Shown: positions 19,186 through 27,476, counted from the stretch's first letter. The stretch: 64,000 nt of DNA from Mycobacteriaceae bacterium (GCA_903970145.1 CAJCHO010000008.1:1-64000), one strand, 5' to 3'. The notes: generated by a model from the letters alone, not told the origin. Translations and numbers: made by a program.

Positions 19186-19560
19186 ATGAACCGCTACGAA
19201 CTCAGCGTTACCGTAAACACCGAATACCTCGCGGACCAGTCGGACCCGGAGCAGGCGCGCTATGTATTCGCCTACACCATTCGCATCCGCAATACCGGGG
19301 CAGTCCCCAGCCAGGTGATCAGCCGCCACTGGGTGATCGCCGACGCGGACGAAAACATCCAGGAGGTACGCGGTCTGGGCGTGGTCGGCCATCAGCCTTT
19401 GTTGCGCCCCGGCGAGGAATTCGAGTACACGAGCGGCTGCGCTCTCGCCACCCCGCGTGGCACGATGCACGGAGAGTACTTTGCGGTCGCCGAAGACGGC
19501 ACCCGCTTTGAGTCCCCTATCCCCCAGTTTAGCCTCGCGGTTCCGCGCACCCTGCACTAG
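19186..19560 (+). CDS. apaG: ApaG protein
   Basis: A 124-aa single-domain ApaG protein (DUF525, fibronectin-like fold). Conserved segments include YVFAYTIRIRNTG, RHWVIADADENIQEVRGLGVVGHQP and FEYTSGCALATPRGTMHGEY. ATG 19186 has AGGAAG ahead. The molecular function is not settled; it is linked to Ap4A and metal homeostasis in enterics. Its stop shares the bases CTAG with the stop of a small gene on the opposite strand. Confidence 0.95.
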   Translation: MNRYELSVTVNTEYLADQSDPEQARYVFAYTIRIRNTGAVPSQVISRHWVIADADENIQEVRGLGVVGHQPLLRPGEEFEYTSGCALATPRGTMHGEYFAVAEDGTRFESPIPQFSLAVPRTLH

Positions 19561-19709
19561 TCAGGGGACGGCGTATCGCCTGATTCGCGCTTTGCCTCGT
19601 CGCGCGTCGCGGCTTCGGTTTCCCGTTTGTGCACCGGCCCCATGGTCCACCACATGATGAACAGGAACAATCCAAGTGCAATTCCGGCTTCAACTATCAA
19701 GAGCCACAT
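19557..19709 (-). CDS. Small single-span membrane protein
   Basis: A 50-aa protein beginning MWLLIVEAGIALGLFLFIMW, a clear membrane segment, followed by a charged tail ending ESGDTPSPD. ATG 19709 has AGAGGA six bases ahead, a good ribosome site. The frame continues 28 codons further upstream but without the same support. The gene fills the interval between apaG and mltA exactly. I do not recognise a named family; the composition and ribosome site suggest it is real. Confidence 0.65.
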   Translation of the reverse strand: MWLLIVEAGIALGLFLFIMWWTMGPVHKRETEAATRDEAKRESGDTPSPD

Positions 19710-20922
19710 GAGCAATCCTCTCAGGCCGTATTCTAGCGCGCTCGGGAAAGTTGCCGTCTTTATCGGCGTCTCATTGCTGACATCCTGCGCCAACCAGCCG
19801 GTTCAGCAATCCCCGAGTCCTCAACGCGCAGAAAAGCCCACCACGGTATTCGAGGCCGTCGAATTCACGAAGCTGCCCGGATGGCAGGCTGACGATCAGG
19901 CCGCTGCGTGGCCTGCCTTTCTGCGCTCCTGCGCAGCTCTGCAAAAAAACCCCGCCTGGCATGACGTGTGTGCGGCGGCCGCACAAGTCGACGGGGCGAA
20001 CACGCTTTCTGCACGCGCGTTTTTTGAGACGCATTTTTCTGCCTATCGCATCATCAATGCCTCCGGGGAAGATCGCGGGCTGCTGACCGGCTACTACGAG
20101 CCGATTCTGCGCGGCACGCGCCACGCCACCGCGAGCTTTCGCTATCCCGTCTACGGTGTGCCTGACGATCTTATCGATGTGAATCTCGCCGAGATTTATC
20201 CGGAACTGGTCGGCATGCGCCTGCGCGGACGCATTGAGGGTCGCCAGCTCGTGCCCTACGCGCCGCGCTCGACAATCGATAGCGCAAGCGGTGTGAAGGG
20301 ACAGGAAATTGTCTGGCTGGACGACCGGATGGCGGCATTCTTCATGGAGGTGCAGGGCTCGGCACGCATCGAGCTTATCGATGGTCAAAAGCCGGGAGAA
20401 ACCATCCGGCTTGGGTATGCAGATCAGAATGGCTATCCCTACCGGGCGATCGGACGCTGGCTCGTCGAGCAGGGTGAACTCCCGCTTGAAAAAGTGTCGA
20501 TGCAATCGATCACCGAATGGGCCCGTTCGCACCCTGAACGCATCGATGAGCTATTGGACTTTAATCCGAGTGTCGTCTTTTTTCGCGAGATCGCTATCAG
20601 TGATGCCTCACTCGGGCCGCCCGGATCGCTTGGAGTTCCTCTTTCGCCCGGACGATCGATCGCAGTGGATCGCCGCTCGATCCCTCTGGGCTCGCCTGTC
20701 TATATCGCAAGCACCAATGCCACGAGCGAGTCGGGGCCGCGCCGCCTGACTCTGGCTCAGGACACCGGTGGCGCGATCGCGATCACTGCCCGGCAGCCCG
20801 TCCGCGCCGATCTTTTCTTCGGATCGGGCGATACGGCTGCTGAGCCAGCGGGCCATTTACGCGAGCCGATTCGTGCGTGGCTGCTTCTGCCAAAGGATAT
20901 GGCGCCACCCGGCGAGCCCTAG
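19708..20922 (+). CDS. mltA: MltA-family lytic transglycosylase lipoprotein
   Basis: A 404-aa murein lytic transglycosylase. The N-terminus has a hydrophobic signal and lipobox LLTSCAN, so the mature protein is an outer-membrane-anchored lipoprotein. The MltA domain covers GLLTGYYEPILRGTRH to VPLSPGRSIAVDRRSIPLGSPVYI, ending in the 3D domain with LAQDTGGAI and the acidic FFGSGDTA. The start ATG 19708 shares CATG with the start of the small membrane gene on the other strand. The longer upstream frame has no signal peptide and is rejected. Confidence 0.93.
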   Translation: MSNPLRPYSSALGKVAVFIGVSLLTSCANQPVQQSPSPQRAEKPTTVFEAVEFTKLPGWQADDQAAAWPAFLRSCAALQKNPAWHDVCAAAAQVDGANTLSARAFFETHFSAYRIINASGEDRGLLTGYYEPILRGTRHATASFRYPVYGVPDDLIDVNLAEIYPELVGMRLRGRIEGRQLVPYAPRSTIDSASGVKGQEIVWLDDRMAAFFMEVQGSARIELIDGQKPGETIRLGYADQNGYPYRAIGRWLVEQGELPLEKVSMQSITEWARSHPERIDELLDFNPSVVFFREIAISDASLGPPGSLGVPLSPGRSIAVDRRSIPLGSPVYIASTNATSESGPRRLTLAQDTGGAIAITARQPVRADLFFGSGDTAAEPAGHLREPIRAWLLLPKDMAPPGEP

Positions 20923-22100
20923 CCCATGGCGTAGCGGCTGAGCGCAGCTTTGAGCAGCGAAGAGTGTTCAACAAGACGCATGCCCGCCTTTCGCACCCCA
21001 CGCACGACCGGGTCTTCGCTCGCGAACAGGGAAAGCAGGCGGTCCGTGACTTGCTTCATCGCCCATATCGGTTCTGCACGTGCGCGCTCGAAACGGCGCA
21101 GCAGCACTGCGTCGCCGCAATCCCTGAACGATTCGCGCCCGGCAAGCGTGTCAACGAGAACGCGCGCGTCATCGAAGCCAAGATTGAGTCCTTGACCCGC
21201 CAGGGGATGCACCACGTGTGCCGCATCCCCGATGAGTGCAACCCGCTGCGCGACCTGATGATCAGGGACAAGTAGCGACAATTCGAAACCGGAGATACCG
21301 CCCAGGGGAGCGAGCTCGCCCAGTTGCGCTTGCGCCAGCGATGTCAATCGTGCAGCAAGCGCGGCAGCCCCCTCCTCGATCAGGGCCTTCGCAAGCACCT
21401 GAGGTGCCGACCACACCAGAGATACGGCGTCACCGGGCAGAGGGAGGAGTGCCACCACGCCCTCTTCGGTAAACCACTGGTAAGCGCAACCCCGATGGGG
21501 AGCGCTGCAGGAAAAGTTCGCTACGACTCCGGTCTGCTCGTAAGGCTTCACGCTCGCCTTGATTCCCGCCGACAATCGCGTGGGCGAATGCGCGCCGTCG
21601 GCGCCAACGACAAGCGCGGCCGTGATCTCGCGGCCTGCCGCCGACAGGCGCACAGCATCGTCGTCCGCTTCGAGGCGACTGGCTACCGACTTGATGCGCT
21701 CAATTCCACTCTGAAATTCGATGGCGGTATCAAGCACCCGCGTGAGTTCTCGATGCTCGACGATCCAGGCCAGGGCTTCGCTGCCGGCCTGATAAGCACT
21801 GAAATGAAGATCCGACCCGCCGCCGACAGCGTCAAAGATGCGCATGTCGCGCACCGCGGCGGTGCGATTGACATCGATTTTCGAGAAAACTCGCAGACCC
21901 TCGAGAAAGCGTCGACTGGAGGGACTGAGCGCGTAGACCCTGCGATCCCAGACTTCGTCGGTGGAACTCAGCGCCTGGGTCACGGCCGAATCAGGACTGA
22001 TCAGGGCAACTCTCAGGCCGCGATGAGCCGCCGCCAGGGTGCATGCCGACCCCACGTGACCGGCTCCGACTACAACAAGGTCGTACGCGTGCTGCGTCAT
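20919..22100 (-). CDS. UbiH/COQ6-family FAD-dependent hydroxylase (ubiquinone biosynthesis)
   Basis: A 393-aa flavoprotein monooxygenase. The FAD motif VVVGAGHVGSA is at the N-terminus, the DG motif VVGADGAHSPTR in the middle, and GDAAHVVHPLAGQGLNLGFDD is the second FAD motif diagnostic of the UbiH/UbiF/VisC/COQ6 group. It would hydroxylate the ubiquinone ring; the position cannot be told by eye. It ends with a 4-base overlap of mltA (convergent) and lies upstream of tRNA-Phe. Confidence 0.9.
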   Translation of the reverse strand: MTQHAYDLVVVGAGHVGSACTLAAAHRGLRVALISPDSAVTQALSSTDEVWDRRVYALSPSSRRFLEGLRVFSKIDVNRTAAVRDMRIFDAVGGGSDLHFSAYQAGSEALAWIVEHRELTRVLDTAIEFQSGIERIKSVASRLEADDDAVRLSAAGREITAALVVGADGAHSPTRLSAGIKASVKPYEQTGVVANFSCSAPHRGCAYQWFTEEGVVALLPLPGDAVSLVWSAPQVLAKALIEEGAAALAARLTSLAQAQLGELAPLGGISGFELSLLVPDHQVAQRVALIGDAAHVVHPLAGQGLNLGFDDARVLVDTLAGRESFRDCGDAVLLRRFERARAEPIWAMKQVTDRLLSLFASEDPVVRGVRKAGMRLVEHSSLLKAALSRYAMG

Positions 22101-22209
22101 GTCTGCCCTATGTCATCCGCCAGTGGGGATACCAGGGTCCGATTATAGCGAGGCAAGGGGCTTGGCAACTTGCCAGTGCGGGCGGCCAGCGGGTATACTC
22201 GCCCCCCTT

Positions 22210-22285
22210 GGCTCGGTAGCTCAGTCGGTAGAGCAGCGGATTGAAAATCCGCGTGTCGGTGGTTCGATTCCGCCCCGAGCCACCA
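22210..22285 (+). tRNA. tRNA-Phe (GAA)
   Basis: A 76-base cloverleaf. The acceptor stem is GGCTCGG/CCGAGCC with an encoded CCA at 22283-22285. The D-arm is AGCTCAGTCGGTAGAGC, the anticodon stem-loop GGATTGAAAATCC has GAA at 22243-22245, and the T-arm is GGTTCGATTCC. The gene is intact and borders the integrase of the mobile element, so it is the probable integration target. Confidence 0.97.
22262..22285 (+). other. Presumed left attachment site in tRNA 3' end
   Basis: Tyrosine integrases encoded beside a tRNA usually recombine within the T-arm/acceptor end, here GTTCGATTCCGCCCCGAGCC and the CCA. The integrase gene begins its 3' end only 100 bases away and points towards the tRNA. No second copy of this segment was seen up to 35 kb, so the extent of the repeat, and hence the site, is inferred. 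Confidence 0.4.
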
Positions 22286-22385
22286 AAGCACTCAATGACT
22301 TGCAGCTGTGAGACTGGTGGGGCCAATTTCGTTTGTGTAGTTCGCGTGTAAATGCGTCAAGTAATCCCATCAGCAAGCGCGCTCC

Positions 22386-23579
22386 TCACCCGGTCAACTT
22401 CATCCGAACCTGCAAACGATCCATCGCGGCTTGTATGTGTTCCCCGTTGGCGTGTGCATAGCGCTCAACCATCGCAAGCGTCTTGTGACCACTAATGCGT
22501 TTTACGGTGGGAAGGTCAACGCCCGCCTGAACTAAGTGGGTTATTGCCGTGTGTCTCAACGTATGGCGCACCACCTGATTCGGATCAAGGCCGGCGGCGA
22601 TGACCACGCGGCGAAACGCCTTCCGAACGTCCATCGTATGGCCACCTTTGGCGCCCGGTGAGGGAAACAACCACGGCGATCCTTTAGGTAAAGCGGCTAG
22701 GTATCCCTTGAGAAAGTCCGCGAGGTGCGTCGTTATCGGTTGCTCGCGCGCGCCGGATTTCGCTAGTGGGATGAAGATTAGTTTGCGCTCCACGTCGACG
22801 TTGTCCCGGCTAATCGACAGAATCTCCATCCGGCGCATCGATGTTTCTAGCCCGATAACGATGAATGGATAGATCTGCGAGTTTTGGTCCGCCTTTGCGT
22901 GCTCGATCAAATTCGCAATTTGTTCGACGGTGAGATACGTGATCCTAGCATTCGCCTCCTTGTATCGGTTTATCTTTCCTGGCCGACGATCGACCCATCC
23001 CCAATCGAGCGCTTTACTAAACAGGTGTGACAGCACCGCTAACTCTCGATTTATTGTCGCGACACTTGCGTTTCCGCTTTTGTATGTCGTCCTGCCTTGA
23101 CCACGACTGTTGCTCTTGATCGCGCGTTCGCCGGTTCGCTGTCGCTTGTAACGCTCAATGTCGAAGCTGGAAACTTTTGAGAGCGGCAAGTCCCCCAAAA
23201 ACGGGATCAAATGGAGGTCCAATCTCGCACGCTTCATTTTGAGGTCACGCCCGTCGCCTAGCGTTAGGCGGTCGAGATAGCTTTTTGCGGCGTCGCGAAA
23301 TGAGAGCGCTACCTTTCTGCCTTTTGGGAGCGCTAGGCGGTCGTTCTTGGCATCGCTGCGCACTTTCGCGATGAACTCTTCGGCTTGTGTTCGAGTCGTT
23401 CCATCTGACTCGCGTCCGATGACGCGATGAATCCTCCGTCCATCGACCATGATGTTGATCGAATAGATACCGTCGCCAGTCGGAGAGCGCTCGAACGTTA
23501 TCCCGTGCTCAGTGATTCGCGCACCGGGAGCGAGCTTGCGAACAATCGGGCGCGTCAGCCTCTCAAACGTCTTTGACAT
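22386..23579 (-). CDS. Tyrosine-type site-specific integrase
   Basis: A 397-aa phage/island integrase. All active-site residues are in place: Arg249 (TSMRRME), Lys274, His339-x-x-Arg342 (RHTLRHT), His365 (ISGHKT) and nucleophile Tyr374 (VERYAH). The N-terminal 90 residues form an arm-binding region and a SAM-like core-binding domain follows (about 93-190). It should integrate and excise the element at tRNA-Phe. It is 8 bases downstream of the SSB-tailed gene and probably cotranscribed. Base composition is clearly lower in GC than the flanking chromosome. Confidence 0.96.
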   Translation of the reverse strand: MSKTFERLTRPIVRKLAPGARITEHGITFERSPTGDGIYSINIMVDGRRIHRVIGRESDGTTRTQAEEFIAKVRSDAKNDRLALPKGRKVALSFRDAAKSYLDRLTLGDGRDLKMKRARLDLHLIPFLGDLPLSKVSSFDIERYKRQRTGERAIKSNSRGQGRTTYKSGNASVATINRELAVLSHLFSKALDWGWVDRRPGKINRYKEANARITYLTVEQIANLIEHAKADQNSQIYPFIVIGLETSMRRMEILSISRDNVDVERKLIFIPLAKSGAREQPITTHLADFLKGYLAALPKGSPWLFPSPGAKGGHTMDVRKAFRRVVIAAGLDPNQVVRHTLRHTAITHLVQAGVDLPTVKRISGHKTLAMVERYAHANGEHIQAAMDRLQVRMKLTG

Positions 23580-23587
23580 GTGGGCTC

Positions 23588-24211
23588 CTAAAAGGGGATG
23601 TCGTCGTCATCGAATTTCGTACTAGCCTTCGTGCTGATCTCTGGATTCTTCTTACGGACCCACGTTGGTAGCGCCTCTCGACCGCACTTGCCATTCGCGA
23701 CATCGGAGAATGTCTGCCACGCCCTCCTCAGGTGTTCAAACACCATAGAGTCTTCATCGGGTTTCCAAGTCCACTCCCTTGAAACCTTGTCGAAGTGACC
23801 TCTCCAGAGGTATCCGTTCTCGCGGATCAGCTTCCAAAGAACCTGCTCGCCGTGGGTCAGGAGATCGGGGTATCTCACCGCCAACTTGATGAAGCGGTCG
23901 GGCTCGTCAACATCCCAAAGTCGCGCGGCCTCATCCGATATGGATAGATTCGAGTCTGCATGAGCAAATTCAGTGAGGATAATCGTTGAGAGGCTGACCT
24001 CGATTGCCCATTCGATGAAGCTGGAGAGTGTCCGCCTCTGCTTCCTGGAGGCCAGCTCGGCTAGATAGCGCAACTTTGGATCGAGCCGAACCGTCACTGT
24101 CTCCGATCTGTTGAGCTGAGCGCCGCCACCCTTTCGCTTGGTGGTCGGAAGCGGCGCGTCAATCTCCTCGCTGGACGAGAGTTCACTCTCGTCGGTATTT
24201 GGGGTCGCCAT
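23588..24211 (-). CDS. Ribbon-helix-helix-like protein with SSB-type C-terminal tip
   Basis: A 207-aa protein of the element with no named family known to me. Residues about 35-75 (SETVTVRLDPKLRYLAELAS and RTLSSFIEWAI) look like a ribbon-helix-helix DNA-binding domain. Residues 80-180 are helical and Trp-rich. The tail is KASTKFDDDDIPF; F200-DDDD-IPF207 is almost identical to the SSB C-terminal peptide (DFDDDIPF) that docks host replication and repair proteins. The start ATG 24211 faces the AlpA-like gene across a 127-base region with two palindromes. A combined DNA-binding and SSB-interactome-recruiting role in replication or copy control is inferred. Confidence 0.75.
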   Translation of the reverse strand: MATPNTDESELSSSEEIDAPLPTTKRKGGGAQLNRSETVTVRLDPKLRYLAELASRKQRRTLSSFIEWAIEVSLSTIILTEFAHADSNLSISDEAARLWDVDEPDRFIKLAVRYPDLLTHGEQVLWKLIRENGYLWRGHFDKVSREWTWKPDEDSMVFEHLRRAWQTFSDVANGKCGREALPTWVRKKNPEISTKASTKFDDDDIPF

Positions 24212-24259
24212 GGCCTGTCCTTATGTCAAAGGTTCCAGATGTTTCCAAAACATTCTAGC

Positions 24260-24291
24260 AACACATGTGTTCTATTGCAATACGTGTATTG
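24260..24291. promoter_or_regulatory. Two perfect palindromes in divergent promoter region
   Basis: AACACATGTGTT (24260-24271) and CAATACGTGTATTG (24278-24291) are perfect inverted repeats with centres 19 bases apart, roughly two helical turns. They lie in an AT-rich region between the SSB-tailed gene (minus) and the AlpA-like gene (plus). That is the usual place for operators of a ribbon-helix-helix or AlpA-type regulator. The binding protein is inferred from position. Confidence 0.55.
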
Positions 24292-24338
24292 ATATTTTAT
24301 GCTCGCGCTGTCTCTACAGTGATATAGGAGCCCCCATA

Positions 24339-24557
24339 GTGAGCAATATTCAGAGTGCCGATGTCTTCGTTCTCCCCGATGGGCGAATGGACCGAAAGAA
24401 TGCCGCCCGCTATTTGGGTCTATCGGTCAAGACGCTTGCCATGCACGCCTGTCGCGGCACCGGTCCACGCTTCGTCAAGCTCGGTCGCGTCTTCTACTTC
24501 AAGGAGGATTTGGACGGATGGGTCGGCTGCGGAGCACGGTCATCTAGCGCCCCCTAG
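24339..24557 (+). CDS. AlpA-like helix-turn-helix regulator/excisionase
   Basis: A 72-aa MerR/AlpA-type winged helix protein. Residues 17-60 (MDRKNAARYLGLSVKTLAMH then GPRFVKLGRVFYFKEDLDGW) match the excisionase/AlpA pattern, in which a helix-turn-helix is followed by a beta wing and a helix. Start GTG 24339 lies 9 bases after AGGAG. Such proteins in satellites and islands act as directionality factors or activators of the replication operon. It is followed by the primase/helicase gene in the same direction. Confidence 0.8.
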   Translation: MSNIQSADVFVLPDGRMDRKNAARYLGLSVKTLAMHACRGTGPRFVKLGRVFYFKEDLDGWVGCGARSSSAP

Positions 24558-24625
24558 TCGCCATAAATCGTGCCGCCAGTCGAACGGTGCGCGCTTCGCC
24601 AAGTGTCAGGGAATGGCCAATACCT

Positions 24626-26629
24626 ATGAACCCTCGTGCGACCTCACCCGCCAATCAAGAACTTGATCGAGCCCGTGAGGCCCTCCGAGCCATAGACCCT
24701 AGTATCCCGCGCGAAGACTGGATCAGAGTTCTCATGGCATCGAAGAATGCTGGGCTGACGCTTGAAGAGGTGACTGAGTGGAGCTCAAACGGCGCCAACT
24801 ATGGGGGCGAGCGGGACTGCAAAGCGGTTTGGAGGTCAATCAAAGACGGGGAAATCACAGCCGGAACACTCTTTCACTACGCCAGCGCCAGCGGCTGGAA
24901 TGGCTCGGTCAATATTCACCAAAACGGGCACCGAAGGGCGCTTTTGGCGCCGACCAAGCGGAAGGCTATCCGGCCACTCGACGCGCAGCATCGGCCGGTT
25001 AAATCGGCCTCCGAGATCTGGGCGGAATGCTCACCGGCTGACGCCTCGCATCCGTACATAGTTGCGAAGAATGGGAGGCCCGACGGCTTGCGAACCGTCC
25101 CGTCCTCCTACCCTTTAGCTATTGCGGCAACGAGCGTCTGCGGATGGCTGACCGTACCGATCTGCTCGCTCGATGGGACGGTGCGCACGCTGCAATTTAT
25201 CCCGCCGGCCGGTGACGGGAAAAAGCTAAACCTACCGGGCGCGTCACTCGAGGATGGTCTTTTCCTCGTCGGTGAGCTTGGAGATACGCCTGCGGTTTAC
25301 GTCACAGAGGGCGTTGGTCAGGCCTGGGCGTGCTGGAAAGCCACCGGACGACCTGCCGTCGCGTGCTTCGGCGCAAGCCGCATCCGCGTGGTAACGCAAG
25401 CGTTGCTCAGACGTTGTCCGAACCTTGGCATCGTGCTCGTCTCCGACAAAGGTATGGAGGGCGAGGCTGAGCGGGTCGCGAAAGAGTTCAACACCAGCTT
25501 CGTGCATATGCCGGGCGTCAAGTCCAAGAACTATGACGCGAACGACTACGCGGCCGAGTACGGAGCAGATGCGCTGGAGATTCTCCTCTCGAAACCTAGC
25601 GAGCCTAAGCGCCGCTACAAGCTTCTGACCTCTCAAGAACTCGCTGCGTTGCCCTCTCTTCGCTGGCTAGTGCGCGGCGTACTTCCCTCAGAGGGTTTAG
25701 CGGCGCTGTACGGGACGAGTGGAAGTGGCAAAACGTTTCTCGCACTCGATCTATGCGCATCAATTGCGGAGGGCGCCTCTTGGTTTGGCTTTAAAGTCAA
25801 TCGAGCGCCTGTGATTTACCTTGGGTTAGAAGGCGAGGCGGGTCTAAAACAGCGGGTTACGGCCTGGGAGAAGCACTACCGCAGACCATCGCCCAGCACT
25901 CTCCAATTTGTTCTGCAGGCCTTCGATCTGCTGAACCCCAACGATGTTTCTGAGATGACTGAGGCAGTCAGCGCCGCGAAGGCCGGTGGCGGCGTCATCG
26001 TGATAGATACCTTGAATCGGGCCGCGCCCGGTGTGGAGGAAAATAGCAGCCAAGACATGGGGCGAATCATCGAGGCGGCAGCCGCGCTTCAGCGCGGCAT
26101 CGGTGGATTGGTACTGCTGGTGCACCACGCTGGCAAGGACCAAGCGAGAGGAATGCGCGGCCATTCTAGCCTTCACGCTGCGCTTGATGCAGCAATCGAG
26201 GTGCGCCGGGAGAACGACGCGCGCGACTGGAGACTTGCCAAGTGCAAGGATGGCGCGGACCTAGATAGCATCCCGTTCGCGCTAGAGATCGTCCCGCTCG
26301 GAGTTGAAGACGATGGCACGGCAATTACATCTTGCGTGGTGGTTACAGCCAGTCCGCGAGCGCCACGGCCAATATCACCACAAGGCGCAAACCAAAAAAT
26401 TGTGTGGGAGAGACTCGGAGAACTGCTTCGCGGCGCCTCGGCGGAGTTTGGCAAGGGAGGTGCGCCGGCCAGCCGACCATGCGCCTCCCTTGAAGTCGCC
26501 GTGTCGGTCATAGCGCCCAACCTACCGTGTGAACAAAAACGAAGGTCTGAGCGAACCAGAAAGGCAATCACTGACCTTGTTTCCAACGGATTTCTTGAGC
26601 ACCATGAGGGATGGCTATGGGTCCGATGA
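24626..26629 (+). CDS. Primase/helicase replication protein (PriCT-2, Toprim, RecA-like ATPase)
   Basis: A 667-aa replication protein. Residues 12-90 resemble the PriCT-2 domain of primases (DWIRVLMASKNAGL then EVTEWSS). Residues 120-310 form a Toprim-like region (VYVTEGVGQA at 224-233, VLVSDKG at 270-276). Residues 340-560 are a RepA/AAA_25-type RecA-like ATPase with Walker A GTSGSGKT (363-370) and Walker B VIVID (457-461). Such proteins drive autonomous replication of phage satellites and plasmids. Start ATG 24626 (MNPRATS) was chosen over a frame extension of 13 codons. A repeat cluster follows directly after the stop. Confidence 0.88.
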   Translation: MNPRATSPANQELDRAREALRAIDPSIPREDWIRVLMASKNAGLTLEEVTEWSSNGANYGGERDCKAVWRSIKDGEITAGTLFHYASASGWNGSVNIHQNGHRRALLAPTKRKAIRPLDAQHRPVKSASEIWAECSPADASHPYIVAKNGRPDGLRTVPSSYPLAIAATSVCGWLTVPICSLDGTVRTLQFIPPAGDGKKLNLPGASLEDGLFLVGELGDTPAVYVTEGVGQAWACWKATGRPAVACFGASRIRVVTQALLRRCPNLGIVLVSDKGMEGEAERVAKEFNTSFVHMPGVKSKNYDANDYAAEYGADALEILLSKPSEPKRRYKLLTSQELAALPSLRWLVRGVLPSEGLAALYGTSGSGKTFLALDLCASIAEGASWFGFKVNRAPVIYLGLEGEAGLKQRVTAWEKHYRRPSPSTLQFVLQAFDLLNPNDVSEMTEAVSAAKAGGGVIVIDTLNRAAPGVEENSSQDMGRIIEAAAALQRGIGGLVLLVHHAGKDQARGMRGHSSLHAALDAAIEVRRENDARDWRLAKCKDGADLDSIPFALEIVPLGVEDDGTAITSCVVVTASPRAPRPISPQGANQKIVWERLGELLRGASAEFGKGGAPASRPCASLEVAVSVIAPNLPCEQKRRSERTRKAITDLVSNGFLEHHEGWLWVR

Positions 26630-26632
26630 GAC

Positions 26633-26740
26633 TCCCGAAAATCCCGAAACGCACCAAAGCGGGAAATCGGGTTGCATCCTCCATTCCCGAAGTTCCCGCG
26701 CCCCCTATAAGGGGGCGGGAAACAGGAAGGAGAACGGGAA
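26633..26740. repeat. Cluster of TCCCG/CGGGA repeats, candidate replication origin
   Basis: Seven copies of the pentamer TCCCG or its complement lie within 108 bases: TCCCGAAA at 26633 and 26642, CGGGAAA at 26660, TTCCCGAA at 26684, TTCCCG at 26693, CGGGAAA at 26716 and CGGGAATT at 26735. The middle holds a strong hairpin GCCCCC-TATAA-GGGGGC (about 26700-26716). The cluster sits immediately behind the primase/helicase gene. Iterons plus a stem-loop beside a primase are typical of origins in satellites and RSF1010-like plasmids. That it is the origin is inference. Confidence 0.55.
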
Positions 26741-26816
26741 TTTCAGTCCCCGGTTGCTCAACTCGCATCGCAACCGAATTGGCGTATTTTGGCGCATCTT
26801 TCTGACGAATGCGTAT

Positions 26817-27476
26817 ATGGCAAATCGAGCGAGAGCCCCAGATAAAGAGAAGAGAAGCGCCACCGTGGAGGTACGAGCCGCAAGCAAATCCGATGAGGCC
26901 GACGCCGTCGCACGTACTATGACTCATCCCGCAGTGCAAGCTGCCAGTGTAATCAGAGCCTTCGGGGGCGACAGCCACGATGTGAACGCGCTCGTAAAGG
27001 AGTTGGTGGCGCAGGTAGGAGCGGTAAAGGGAGGGGACCTGAGCCGTTCCGAAGCGATGCTCAGCGCTCAGGCGCACGCACTGGATGAAATTTTCGCCAG
27101 CCTGGCTCGACGCGCTCACGCCAATATGGGCGCCGGCTACCTTGACGCGTCGGACCGATACATGCGGCTGGCGCTGAAGGCACAATCGCAGTGCCGCGCC
27201 ACGCTTGAGACGCTCACGGAGATGAAGAACCCCAGACCGGTGGCATTCGTCGCACAAGCAAACGTTGCGAACGGACCGATGCAGGTGAACAACGGAGGCG
27301 CGACTCTTCCCGACGCCTCGCGTGCGGGGAATTCCGAAAATCGGCCGAACGAACTATCAGGAAAGAGTCATGAGCCACTATCGGACGGCAGAACATCGCA
27401 AGCCGAGGCCCGGATTGAGACGCCGATCGGAACCCTAGGAAAACTTCAGATCCCAGTCGTCAGCGGCGGAACCTAG
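26817..27476 (+). CDS. Element-borne protein of unknown function
   Basis: A 219-aa protein from ATG 26817 (MANRARAPDKEKRSA). The middle (MTHPAVQAASVIRAFGGDSH, LSRSEAMLSAQAHALDEIFASLARRA) is helical. It is followed by QANVANGPMQVNNGGATLPD, a segment I have seen in many phage- and island-encoded proteins of unknown role. The last 60 residues are polar and probably disordered. The frame is open 96 codons upstream, but that part overlaps the primase gene and the repeat cluster, so the later start is preferred. No function is proposed. Confidence 0.65.
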   Translation: MANRARAPDKEKRSATVEVRAASKSDEADAVARTMTHPAVQAASVIRAFGGDSHDVNALVKELVAQVGAVKGGDLSRSEAMLSAQAHALDEIFASLARRAHANMGAGYLDASDRYMRLALKAQSQCRATLETLTEMKNPRPVAFVAQANVANGPMQVNNGGATLPDASRAGNSENRPNELSGKSHEPLSDGRTSQAEARIETPIGTLGKLQIPVVSGGT

